Shown here piece after piece: positions 11,928-22,800 of a stretch of 64,000 nucleotides of DNA. The DNA comes from Odiellus spinosus (lineage: Eukaryota > Arthropoda > Arachnida > Opiliones > Phalangiidae). A program made the position numbers and the translations under genes. Every line of letters starts with the position of its first letter. Within the stretch, counting starts at the first letter, position 1. The notes beneath the pieces are model-generated. The model had not been told where the DNA came from. It saw only the letters and a program-made list of their open reading frames with translations, and made no database searches. The stretch is from assembly GCA_963920705.1 (NCBI GenBank), contig OY987239.1, positions 8,372,504 to 8,436,503 on the forward strand, given 5' to 3'.

Positions 11928-14900
11928 TTAATTTTGCTTTTTTGAAATTAACGACAGTCGTTTAGTAAATTTGACAGGTAGGTCGTCTACCGGAGTTTGA
12001 ACTAATTCAAAAGTCACGATTATCTTGTCCCTCGGAAGAAGAGAAGTCACATTGTATCGCCTCAAGATGGTACTGAGGACCACTTTCATTTGCAAAAGGG
12101 CAAACATGGAACCTTTAATGTAAATGAAACTATTTGTACGCATTGCGCGAGCTCAATCGTTGTCAATTAAACAAGGAGACTTGCCTACGCATCCTCTAGG
12201 TCCTGCGGAAAAGGTCAAAAAGGCGTACGGATCGAGTGGTTTCTCTTTGTTTGGTAGAAACCTTTCTGGTGAATACTTCTCCGGATCAGGGTAAAAGTCT
12301 GGATCTTTGTGCACTTGACTGATGACGACATTGCATGCAGTTCCTTTTGGAATATTCACTCCATCTGGAAAAATATATAATTCTCAATGTGACGTACATG
12401 AGTAGCAAGTCTAACATGCCTATTATTAAATCTTCGTCCAACACTCTAGACGTAAGTGGAACTGGTGGATAAAGCCTAGCCGCTTCCTGTGGGCGAAATT
12501 ATATTGCCAATTACGTAACAACAAGAATAGATTCAACACAAGAATATCGAACCGTACGCTATACCTCTGGTATAACGCTAGTTTCGAACGGGTGGAGCTT
12601 ACTAGATTTGACGTTTTATGCGTTATGATTGTCACCCTATCACGAGCTTTCGAGGTCGGCGACAGAGAGCTAGTTCTGCCGGCAGCGCCTATCCCCGCAG
12701 CCTGATATCCTCCCCCCCGCACTTATCGTAGAAAAAAGCCAACCACTTCCTGTGCACGTGACATGAGGCGCGGCGTAAGACCTCCGTAGGCTCCATCCGC
12801 TTGAGACTAGCGCGCGGACAAAGGTATAGCTCTTCCATATTCTTGTGTTGAATCTATTCTTGGTAACAGATGATGACGAACTGTTCTCAAATGTCAGTAT
12901 TTTACTTTTATAGCACATTCTAGGTAAACAAGGTTCTTGACGTCTTTCAGAGTGATTGGGATATCAGGTTCAGTGCCCAAGACGGCGTCCAGTTCCTCGT
13001 GAACCTTAACTAGAGCCTCCGGGTATAATCCCAACAAGTACAAGGTCCAACCCATGTTTTGGGAAGATGTGTCGTGGCCCTATTCGCAGATTAGAAGCCA
13101 TTGGTAAGTTGGAACTCTCGTTATGATATTAGAGCGTCTCTTACCCCAAAAAGGAACGTTTCAACTTCGTCTTGGACGTCGTCTAGTCCAAATCCTTGGT
13201 CATTTAAATGTAGTTCTAGGATTAGGTCTAGAAATGATAATCGTTTTTTGGTGTCACACGCTTCATCAGATATTTCACTTTCATTGGCCTTTAACCTAGA
13301 CTCCAACAGCTGCTCTTTTCTTTCCTTAATAACCTAGAGACCCGAAAGTAATTGTGAAATTTAATGGAGAACTCTTCTATAAATTTCTCAATGTTAATGT
13401 TACTGAAAATGTAGTAAAGGAGTTGAAACTTCAGTTGGTAATAGCAGAAGCCGATGAAACCCTCCTTTGAAGTCTATTACTCCCTGGTCTTGTCTACCCC
13501 TCTCTGTATGGGTTAGTTTCAAAAAGCGCGATTCGTACGCCTCCTAACGGTAGATATTTTCGGAGCGAGAGTTCGTCGAGCGAATATCTCTTGCAGCCTT
13601 GGAGTTCGTCAAAAAAAAACGTCGTCGTTTGTGGAGAGAGAGAATTTCCAATTTTCCGTAGACTGGGGATATGAAGTAGGACCCCTCCGATCTCGTAAAA
13701 TTGGGAATTTTACCCATACAGAGAGGAGCGCCATATGGAACATTAGAGTAGTAGACTTCAAAGGAGGGTTTCATCGGCTTCTGCAGATACTGAGCTCGCT
13801 GCTCGACTAAACCCGGCCCCAAAAAGACGTTTAGCGGTGCGGTGCCTTAAATTGAAGGTAGCCATCTTAAACGAAAGATTGTTAGGAAACCCAGCAATCG
13901 GGAAGTGTTTTTCGACGCAGTAGGTACTATTCATACTATTAGGGTTAAAACTGCAATACATAGAGTTTCGACAATTATATAGATTGTGTTGTGGGAACTA
14001 AAGGCTTCTAGGGGAGTGTTGCGTAGGGTCTTTCCACCGCAGTGGCTCTACTAATGTCCTAAAAAAACTATCACCTCGTTTCTTGGTGACAAAAATGGCG
14101 GATTGGGGACGGAACAAAGGGAACGGGTAAAATGGTATCCCCTTCGTAAGGCCCGGCAAAAAGTCTATTCCTTTTACTATCTTTTCTATGGTGGCACCTT
14201 CAAATCTAATACATGCATTTTTTGTAAAATTGCGAGCGTAGTTAAGAGCTTTGACGTATTTTTTCCCCAATGGAAACAGTTTGAACAGCCAATATGGCCA
14301 GTACCATAGTTTCACGAGTCGTTCTGCGCTGCACGACGTCAACCTAAGTTAAGAATAGTTCTTTAAATGAAATGCGACTTTAAAAAGTTCATATCTAATG
14401 TCTCAGTTTTTTCTGCTTCTGTCCGCTGCCGTCCGCGGTACTGTTAAGCTACGTTCACACTTGACACTTTCGAACCGTTTCGGATGTTCAAATAGAATTT
14501 TAAGATTTTAAATTTGTTTCTTGATCAAAGTTCTACACGAGTGACCCCAAAATGTTATCGTTTGACCTTTCCAAAACGGTTCAAAACGGTTTTGAGGTCT
14601 GCAGTGTGAACTCAGCTTTATTATCTTCATAAATCGATATATTGTAGCTTCATATATCGGTTATGGAAACGGGTTCCCGAAGCAGTTTCGAGAAATCAAA
14701 TCGATTCGAGGAAAGACTGTTTCCTGTTCACATAGTTTTATGATAATAAGAAATTGGAATAATAAATATCAGAAGCCGATGAAACCCTCCTTTGAAGTCT
14801 ATTACTCCCTGGTCTTGTCTACCCCTCTCTGTATGGGTTAGTTTCAAAAAGCGCGATTCGTACGCCTCCTAACGGTAGATATTTTCGGAGCGGGAGTTCG

Positions 14901-17900
14901 TCGAGCGAATATCTCTAGCAGCCTCGGAGTTCGTCAAAAAAACGTCGTTCGTGGAGAGAGAGAATTTCCAATTTTCCGTAGACAGGGGGGTATGAAGTAG
15001 GACCCCTCCGATCTCGTAAAATTGGGAATTTTACCCATACAGAGAGGAGCGCTATATCGAACATTGGAGTAGTAGACTTCAAAGGAGGGTTTCATCTACT
15101 TCTGTAAATAACGATAGGTCCATCTACAATAGTGAACAATTTTTACGTGCGAATGCTGTCTAGATATTCGCAGTCTTCGGTTTTCTGAATTTCCATTTTC
15201 ACACCCATAGCCGTTTCTACAAGATAGGATTTGAAGGACTGAGGTCCATGAGTTACCTTTACTAATCCCCCTAAACTTCGTTTCCGGAAAAAAGCCTACC
15301 TAAAATTACATCAAGTGTCATGAAACTGAGTAAACGTATTATGTCCACTCGTTGACCCAGACGATCTCCCAGTTTGGCGCAAAAAATCTGGGCTTGTTCG
15401 TTGAATATGGGGAAATAAGATTCGATTATCTTGGGATGCATCGTTGGAACCAGGCATTTCCTTCGCGCCCTCCAAATAGATTTATCACTGAAAATATCGC
15501 GCCATCTCTACATCATGTACTCGGTATTATCAGGACGAAATAATACGAGAATGGAGACATTACACGCAAGAAAACGTTAGCCAAAAACCGACCAATCACA
15601 TAAAGGTGGAATAACTGACGAATTCTAAATTTCCCTACTAATAAACCAACTTCCAGGGACTACGGCCATTGGGGTACAAATATAATGAAGGATTATCACA
15701 ATAGATGGCGCGCCTGCGCCTCACTATCTCTCGCTCACATACCTATCCACTCGAAACGCGAGGGCAGGGGTTACCGCCTAGTTTGTCTCTCTCGTCATAG
15801 CTTAGCCAATCGGAATAGGATCAGAATGGGACCTACGAGAGAGACATCTCTTAACAGATCAGCGCCTAAAGAGTGTACTCCAATGGCGCGCTGCCCACTT
15901 TCAAATTCGTCTATGAAAGAAAGGAGGATTTCATGGGCTTCTGGTATAACGAATGTTTATTTAGTACGACGAAACAACACGAGACGGCGCTGTTTTTCAT
16001 AAAAGGGTTCTCAGTTTTTCTGGGGACAGGATTGTTTGGGAATGATTTATTTCCTAATCTACCGAACTCTCTCTTCCCATTATCCCGCCTCTCGCGGCGG
16101 GTGGGCACGCTGTAGGCCAAGCAGTGATGAGTCTCGGATAATAAGCTCTTTTTATGGCAATATCTTCGAGTTTACATGTAAAATACCGTTATAATATACA
16201 TTTACTAACTCAACTAGAGAAAAACTATACTTTAGATTGTCAAAGGATACCACGAACAACCTCTGAATAATCTAGCGATATTAGAATATGAGATAATAGG
16301 TACAGAAATGATAAAAAATATTTAGCAAGATTCGCTAATGTTGCGTTTTATAATTATCAAAATTACATGATAAACTAAAGTAGATTTCAATTCAAATGTA
16401 AACCTCAAACTGATGGCAGTTGTTTTTCGCTTGATAATATGTGCGGATAATGACCCTTTTTTGTGATTTCCACTTGACTTCACTTTTACACGTTCAGCAT
16501 TTAGTGAAATTCTCGTTATCTAACTAAAGTATTACATAACTACAGCGTGCCTCCCTTCCCTTTGGTTAGTATCAATAGTTAGTGTTTGTCAATAAGGCAA
16601 GATATGCGTTTTACCTGACCAACAAACCATTCCTTAGCCAAGGCTTAATAAAACGATATATCATTGATTTTTGAACATTCTCTTTACTCTGTAATATAGG
16701 CTGAAAAAAAAAAAAAAAAAAATCAGATGGCTAGACCTCGCCGCGGTTCTCACAAAACTATTAAACCTGGACACAATGTTTTTAGAGGGACACACGTTAG
16801 TGTCGTCAAAATTACTGGCACTTGAATCTGAGGCCCTCTAGTTTGTCATTCACTGATCTACTTGTTGGAACTGTCGCGCAATTGACGAATTCGAAATTTC
16901 CATACTCATAAACCAACTTCTAGGGGCTACGGCCCTTGGGGTACAAATATAATGATGAATTATCACGATAGATGGCGCGCCTGCGCCTCACTATCTTTCG
17001 CTCTCGTATCTATCCATGTATTACACCCGTTGCTATGTGAAACACGTCGAGTCTCGAAGCGCGAGGGGAGGAGTTACCGCCTAATCTGTCTCTCTCGTCA
17101 TAGCTTAGCCAATCAGAATAGGATCAGAATGGGAGCTACGATAGTGACATCTCTTAACAGATCGGCGCGTTAAGAGTGTACCCCAATGGCGCGCTGCCCC
17201 TGCAAGTTCCTCTTCAATTTCGAATTCGTTTCTTTACCCAGACAGAGTGAGACCTAGATAGATAGCATTGTCTTTTGGCTACTTTGAGATAATAATAGAC
17301 TTATGCTAAGAGCGGTATAAATTTGGTGATTGAACTGATTACCTTTGCAGTGGATACCTTGGTGACGGAAATTTGGGGCAGGGTGAGAAAACTGTGGCGA
17401 AGAATCCCCTGGCCATTGGTCAAAAGATGAGTGCTATTTATAACTTCTATTGTCTCTAAAATTTAACAAATTTAAAATAAACCTTATTGAACTGATGCTG
17501 TAATTAATTAATTTATATTATTAATACAGTTATTTAAAATTTTGATTAGAAGTCAAAGTTATTCGTGACTTGTAGCTTATCGTATAGCCACGTTTTTCGT
17601 CACCATGTGTTTTGCGAATTGACGAATTCGAAATATCCATACTCATAAACCAACTTCCAGGGGCTACTGCCATTGGGGTACAAATATAATGAATTATCAC
17701 AATAGATGGCGCGACTGCGCCTCACTATCTCTCGCTCTCGTACCCATCCACGTATTACACCCGTTTCTATGGAAAACGCGTAGAGTCTCAAAGCGCGAGG
17801 GGAGGTGTTACCGCCTACTTTGTCTCTCTCGTCATAGCATAGCCAATCAGAACAAGATCAGAATGGGAACTACGATAGCGACATCTCTTAATAGATCAGT

Positions 17901-18249
17901 GCATAAAGAGTGTATCCTAATGGGGGCTGCCCCTGGAAGTTCATCTACAACTTCGAATTAGTCAATTGGTTTATTTTGCGTTTTTTTACCCAAAAAGCAT
18001 CGGACAGAGATAATATTTTAACTTACGTACAAGCGTTGGCTGTCTATCGCTAACCAGAATACAACTTAGACATTCGTAAGTTGTAAATATGTGTTTTCCG
18101 AATGTCGGCAAGGAAGCGAGCGACTTTTCATTCGGATTGACATTTTTCGGAAAGTTTCCAAAGCACAAAATTAATAGTTTCACGAAACAGAACCCTAAAA
18201 AGCTCTTGAACCACGTAAAGGCTTCGTAAATAAAATCATTTTCTTTCAT
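11928..18249 (-). CDS. CYP4-like cytochrome P450, complete, 11 exons
   Basis: Exons in transcript order: 18249-18027, 17455-17343, 16700-16615, 15487-15300, 15216-15147, 14343-14217, 13333-13145, 13079-12906, 12486-12420, 12364-12185, 12112-11928. They total 1602 nt and 533 residues, near the usual CYP4 length, and every junction keeps phase. A hydrophobic N-terminus (LGFCFVKLLILCFG) fits the ER anchor. Hallmarks in order: YRFIKPWLRNGLL, helix C WRARR, LETAMGVKM, I-helix GGHDTSS, EAAR (ExxR), PERF, and heme loop FSAGPRGCVG with the cysteine ligand. Known family role: NADPH-dependent monooxygenation of fatty acids, hormones or xenobiotics at the ER; the substrate here is unknown. Three introns use GC donors: 14216-13334, 12419-12365 and 12184-12113. 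Transposons sit only in introns, so the enzyme looks intact. The first two exons are the least certain, being supported by phase and weak similarity. AATAAA on the minus strand at 11860-11855 may be the poly(A) signal. Confidence 0.88.
12522..12862. mobile_element. CAAGAATAG MITE, copy 1 (P450 intron 8)
   Basis: Inverted ends CAAGAATAGATTCAACACAA; flanks GTAACAA and GTAACAG are a 7-bp duplication with one change. It nearly fills the intron between P450 exons 12906 and 12486 without touching coding bases. Confidence 0.9.
13445..13783 (+). mobile_element. CAGAAGCCG MITE, copy 5 (P450 intron)
   Basis: Both termini are present but the flanking 7-mers (GTAATAG, CAGATAC) differ, so the duplication has decayed or the copy recombined. 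Confidence 0.9.
14444..14620. mobile_element. AAGCTACGTTCACACT foldback MITE (P450 intron)
   Basis: Inverted ends TTAAGCTACGTTCACACT and AGTGTGAACTCAGCTTTA, with AAAACGGTTC-type inner arms. Confidence 0.7.
14770..15104 (+). mobile_element. CAGAAGCCG MITE, copy 6 (P450 intron)
   Basis: Both termini are present; flanks TAAATAT and TAAATAA give a 7-bp duplication with one change. The right end reads CTACTTCTG like copy 1, a shared variant. Confidence 0.9.
15617..15911 (+). mobile_element. GACGAATTCGAAATT element, copy 1 (P450 intron)
   Basis: Inverted ends GACGAATTC...GAATTCGTC type. Interior shares GATGGCGCGCCTGCGCCTCA and GTCATAGCTTAGCCAATC with copies at 16884 and 17621. Confidence 0.75.
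15919..15943 (+). mobile_element. Solo right end of a CAGAAGCCG MITE
   Basis: A 25-bp stretch (aaaggaggatttcatgggct then tctg) matches only the element's right terminus, between two other repeats. Confidence 0.55.
15955..16207 (+). repeat. Dispersed repeat K, copy 2 (P450 intron)
   Basis: See the copy at 7802; same internal blocks in the same order. Confidence 0.7.
16884..17229 (+). mobile_element. GACGAATTCGAAATT element, copy 2 (P450 intron)
   Basis: Same ends and interior as the copies at 15617 and 17621; lies between P450 exons 3 and 2. Confidence 0.8.
17621..17963 (+). mobile_element. GACGAATTCGAAATT element, copy 3 (P450 intron 1)
   Basis: Ends GACGAATTCGAAAT and TTCGAATTAGTC. With the other two it makes three same-direction copies within 2.4 kb. 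Confidence 0.8.
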
Positions 18250-18766
18250 TGTTTGAAAGACGTTTTATTGCGTTGGAATGTAATAAGGCAACTGTTTTGT
18301 AACTCTTAGTAGCTGTTACTATCCTACCCCATTTATATTTTTTTATTTTATCTCGAAAAAAAAAAAAAAAAAAAAAATGTAGATTATAGATAATGAGAAT
18401 GGTTTTGATTACAGAAAAGGTTTTAGCTAATATTTTCTTGGGTTTAAAACATTCATAGTTGTTTAAACCTGATTCTGAGTGTGCCTCATGTTAGAATGCA
18501 GATTTTAGTAATTAGAAACCTTTTTAAGTATAATTAATAAAATTATAATCTTTGCAAACGATTTTCTCAGTTGGATGATCTATGAAAGTATTTGAATTGT
18601 TTTAATCCCAAGAAAATATATACCAAACTTCTCTTTTAAGCGCAGGGCGGCCACAAACTGGTTCAAATGTTTTTAATAAAAGAAAGAAACGCATGTAGTT
18701 GAAGAAGTTTTTATTGTTAAAAACTGTAAGATGTTGGTTGGATTTGTACAAAATTATAACGTACAT

Positions 18767-19016
18767 CAGAAGCCGATGAAACCCTCCAATGTTCCATATA
18801 GCGCTCCTCTCTGTATGGGTAAAATTCCCAATTTTACGAGTTAGAAGGGGTCCTACTTCATCCCCCCTGTCTACGGAAAATTGGAAATTCTCTCTCTCCA
18901 CAAACGACAACGTTTTTGGACGAACTCCAAGGCTGCTAGAGATATTCGCTCGACGAACTCCCGCTCCGAAAACATCTACCGTTAGGAGGCGTACGAATCG
19001 CGCCTTTTGAGAATAA
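18767..19016 (-). mobile_element. CAGAAGCCG MITE, copy 7 (truncated)
   Basis: Starts with the normal terminus but lacks about 16 bases after CCCTCC and has lost the last 80 bases or so. It lies in the head-to-head gap between the P450 and cyclin C starts. Confidence 0.85.
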
Positions 19017-19148
19017 CAACCTAAAAATCCAATCATCGTGAGATAAATTATTAAATAATCAAAATTGTGCTTTAGCAATATTAAAACCTAAATATTTAGG
19101 AGACTTGCACTTTAAAAAACAATTTTATTGGCGCCCGGGCAGAATTGC

Positions 19149-19377
19149 CCATAGATAAATGAAAAATGAACTAGATCCACAATTCATTTTACCATCGATG
19201 TAAAATATAGAGGCTTTGACTGTACAAATTTGACGCGCCAGAGGGGGACACTTGTCCCCCTTTGGCGAGTGAAATTTGTACAGTCAAATAGAGCATAAAA
19301 ATATTTTCTATTCCTTACATTTTTGGTGCGTGACTTTGCTAGGGTTGTGGATCTAGTTAATTTTTATATATCTATGG
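19149..19377. mobile_element. CCATAGATA foldback with strong inner hairpin
   Basis: Outer arms CCATAGATA...AACTAGATCCACA pair with TGTGGATCTAGTT...TATCTATGG. The inner arms CTGTACAAATTTGACGCGCC and AGAGGGGGACA form a second hairpin centred near 19251. It lies in the shared P450/CycC upstream region. Confidence 0.75.
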
Positions 19378-19814
19378 ATGTTAAGGGCCTATTTACGCCG
19401 GAGCAACTGAGAACCAATGGAACCCGGGCAGAAATGGACAGGCTCTATATAATGGAGAATTTATAAATTTCGATCGAAAACTAGATTTCGAATGATCAGG
19501 TAGCGCTCAATTTCCCCACATGAAAAAATCTCTAGAACAAGTGGATTTAGTAATAACCTTAAATACGATTTCAACTCCAGTGTTTTTTAACTGTAGCCTC
19601 TATTTACGAACTATCGTCTGCTCATAAGTTTTAATTATTACGTAGAAACAGGAGCGGTTATTTGTTGTTTATTCGATGTTAAATACAAAATCATTTCTAA
19701 TGAATATTTTCGGGAAATAAAGGCCATTTAAGTTAAAGTTTTAAGTTAAGTTTATGAGCTTTATGTTTTAACCGCAAATTTTAGTTTCATTTAAATAATA
19801 AAGATATTTTTATA

Positions 19815-22800
19815 ATGGCCGGTAACTTTTGGCAAAGCTCTCATTAGTAAGTATATTTCTCAATTAATAATTATAGTTAAGCAGGAGGGGATGATGGCAA
19901 AACGTGATGGATTCATTCTGGGTACCTCTTGCAGGGGGAATGACACCGAAGAAAGACATATAAGAGTGTTAGGTTAGCTCCCTAAAGTAATGGTCCCTTG
20001 AAAATAGCATATAGGGAGCTAACAGTCCTGAACTTAAATACATCACACCCCTCTATCTCTTAGTTCAGTATCCTTCCCCCTTCACTGGGTGCACTACAGT
20101 ATCCACACGTACCCAGAGTTGATGCGTGACATTTCGCTGTCATCCCCACCTTCCTAACTTTTCGCTCCTTATGGAAAACGTATGAAAGGGAGTTTATTGG
20201 GCTATATATCCATGATCCGAATCACATTAAAAGTTAAGTAGTTTAGTCATCAGCTCACTGCAAGTGAAAAATAAGTTTTCTATTGATGACCTACTGCGAA
20301 TCATTCATTAAATTTGCCCAATTTTTTAGGTTAGATTAGGCCTGATACGTCTAATACATAGTTTTCACTGAAGGAGGTAAATGCCGCCTTACCGAAAAAG
20401 TTTGTCTGATTTGAAGAGGTCCTCAAGAACACTTCAAAAGTCTTGGTGAAGCCTTTAAGACTGCCCCAAGACCTCTTAAGACTACATAAGACACCCGAAA
20501 GACTTCCCCAAGACCTCTTAAGACTGCATAAGACGCCCGAAAGACTTCCTCAAGACCTCTTAAGACTGCATAAGACGCGCGAAAGACTTCCCCAAGACCT
20601 CTAAAGACTAACTTTTTTTGGTAAGGGGAAGGAAATCTAGTCTCGAGTTACTTCCTCGGTAGTGGGAGAGAAGGATAGGAAATAAGTATGCAGGGATGTC
20701 CAGCGCGCTACTTTGCTACAAAGAAAGATCCCATTTTCCATGAAAATTGGTGTATTTCGTTTCTACTATGAAAATTTTAGCTCTTACCGCTTACTTTTAT
20801 TTTCTGCAATTTGTGGTAGTGAGATATGTGTGTTGGCTTTGTATGTTTTTCAAACACACGAAGGATTTCCCTTTGTATATCGTCTGGTACTAAATGTGTT
20901 CTGATATAAAACTTAATGATGATATTGTTTTCTAATATATCCGTGTGCTATTGTCATTTACTGAATGTCATTTTATTTTTATATTATAGTCAACAATGGC
21001 TGTTAGAGAGGCAAGATCTACTCAGAGAGAGGCACGTTGATCTTCAAACATTACCAGAAGATGAATATCAAAAACTAATGATATTTTTTTCAAGTTGTAA
21101 GTAAAAATTATCAACCAAATTTTATGTCTAGCCTAGGGGTGGGTGACAGTGTTCTTACACGACCTGGAAAAGTCAGGGAGCCCAAAAGGTCAACTCACGG
21201 AAATAAAACATTGGAGTAGAGATCAAGGAAATGTTTGATAGCTTGACCTTTTAATTGTAATAATTATTTTAAGCTGAACTTTTTCGTCTTAGGTTTTTTT
21301 CTCATATTTTGAGCACTGCCTTCTCTAATACAAGGCCTATCCTTAGGGGAAAAAATTGGGGGTGGAGGGATCGATTTCCAAAATTTAGTTAGATCAAGAA
21401 GTATCAGACAAGGAGAGGAAAAGTGGGAACGGCGCGGTTCCTACTGCGTCGGCCTAAACTCCCACTCTGGGAGAACGGGGGACAGTCGGGGGCAGAGACG
21501 CTTCGTAGTAAATATTTGTCACGTGGGTAAAACGGATCCTTTATGAGACGCGTAGTAGGCGACGACGCTAGCGACCACGTGACAACAGTTTACCTCGAGA
21601 ATTTCCTATCCCCCTTTCCACCCGAGTGGGAGGTTAGCTCTTCCCTCTCTAACTCAACGCAGCCCCACTTTTTCTCTCCTTATCTGATCCTTCTTGGTTA
21701 GATGCCTCTTTCTTTAGGTTAAAAAAAGATGGGAAATTCAAATGTAGGCGATAAATTCTTAAATGTTAGGTTAATAACCAAGAATACACATTTGTAAGAA
21801 TTAGTTGGGGTTTATTTTAAGTTTCAAATAGTTAAACGGTGATTTTAAAATATTTATATTTAAAATAAACAATTTCTAAATCAAATCATGAATTTAACTC
21901 TAGAACTCTATACTATCACCTAGATGTCGCTAGGGGATCTACGATCTTACTTCGATTACTGAGGATTTTTTTTTTTTTTTTCAGTTATACAGACCTTGGG
22001 TGAGCAGCTTAAGGTTAAACAACAAGTCATAGCAACAGCAACTGTATATTTTAAGAGGTTTTACGTAAAGTAAGAATAACTTATTTTGATCTTGTTATAT
22101 CAGACGTCAGAAGCTGATGAAACCCTCCTTTGAAGTCTACTACTCTAATGTTCCATATAGCGCTCCTCTCTGTATGGGTAAAATTCACAATTTTACGAGA
22201 TCGGAGGGGTCCTACTTCATACCCCCCTGTCTATGGAAAATTAGAAATTCTCTCTCTCCACAAACGACGACGTTTTTTTTGACGAACTCCAAGGCTGATA
22301 GAGATATTCGCTCGACGAACTCCCGCTCCGAAAATATCAACCGCTAGGAGGCGTACGAATCGCGCTTTTTGAAACTAACCCATACACAGAGGGGTAGACA
22401 AGACACGCGAGTAATAGACTTCAAAGGAGGGTTTCATCGGCTTCTGCAGACGTTTATTTATTTGATTTTTTTCCCCCAATTGTAATGATGTGTGTCTCAA
22501 CACGGCTCGTGTAAGTTTATTGTGATTGATCAATTTAATGGACCAGGGAAGCTCTTTTCAAAATGGCTAATTCTTATTAATTTGTTTAGACCAGGTCGTT
22601 AGAAACAAATCTCGAAGTATATGTTAGTTCGAATATCAATATTTAGGGTCATTGCCCAATTATCGGACAAATTATGGAAAAACCTCTTTTAACAAAAGGC
22701 AAAGAGCCTTTGAAAAACTGATAACTATGTAATTTCCCTTACCAAAAAAAAATTAGTCTTAAGAGGTCTTGGGGAAGTCTATTGGGTGTCTTATTTAGTC

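Larger units (their letters stand above)
18250..19814. promoter_or_regulatory. Shared upstream region of head-to-head P450 and cyclin C
   Basis: 1.57 kb between the two start codons. It must contain the cyclin C promoter and probably that of the P450, and holds a truncated MITE (18767-19016) and a foldback (19149-19377). I see no convincing TATA box or initiator to place a start site. Confidence 0.5.

Noticed and set aside
17341-17440. Plus-strand frame GYLGDGNLGQGEKTVAKNP after a CAG
   Set aside because: It is the antisense of P450 exon 2, which fits the minus-strand gene in phase.
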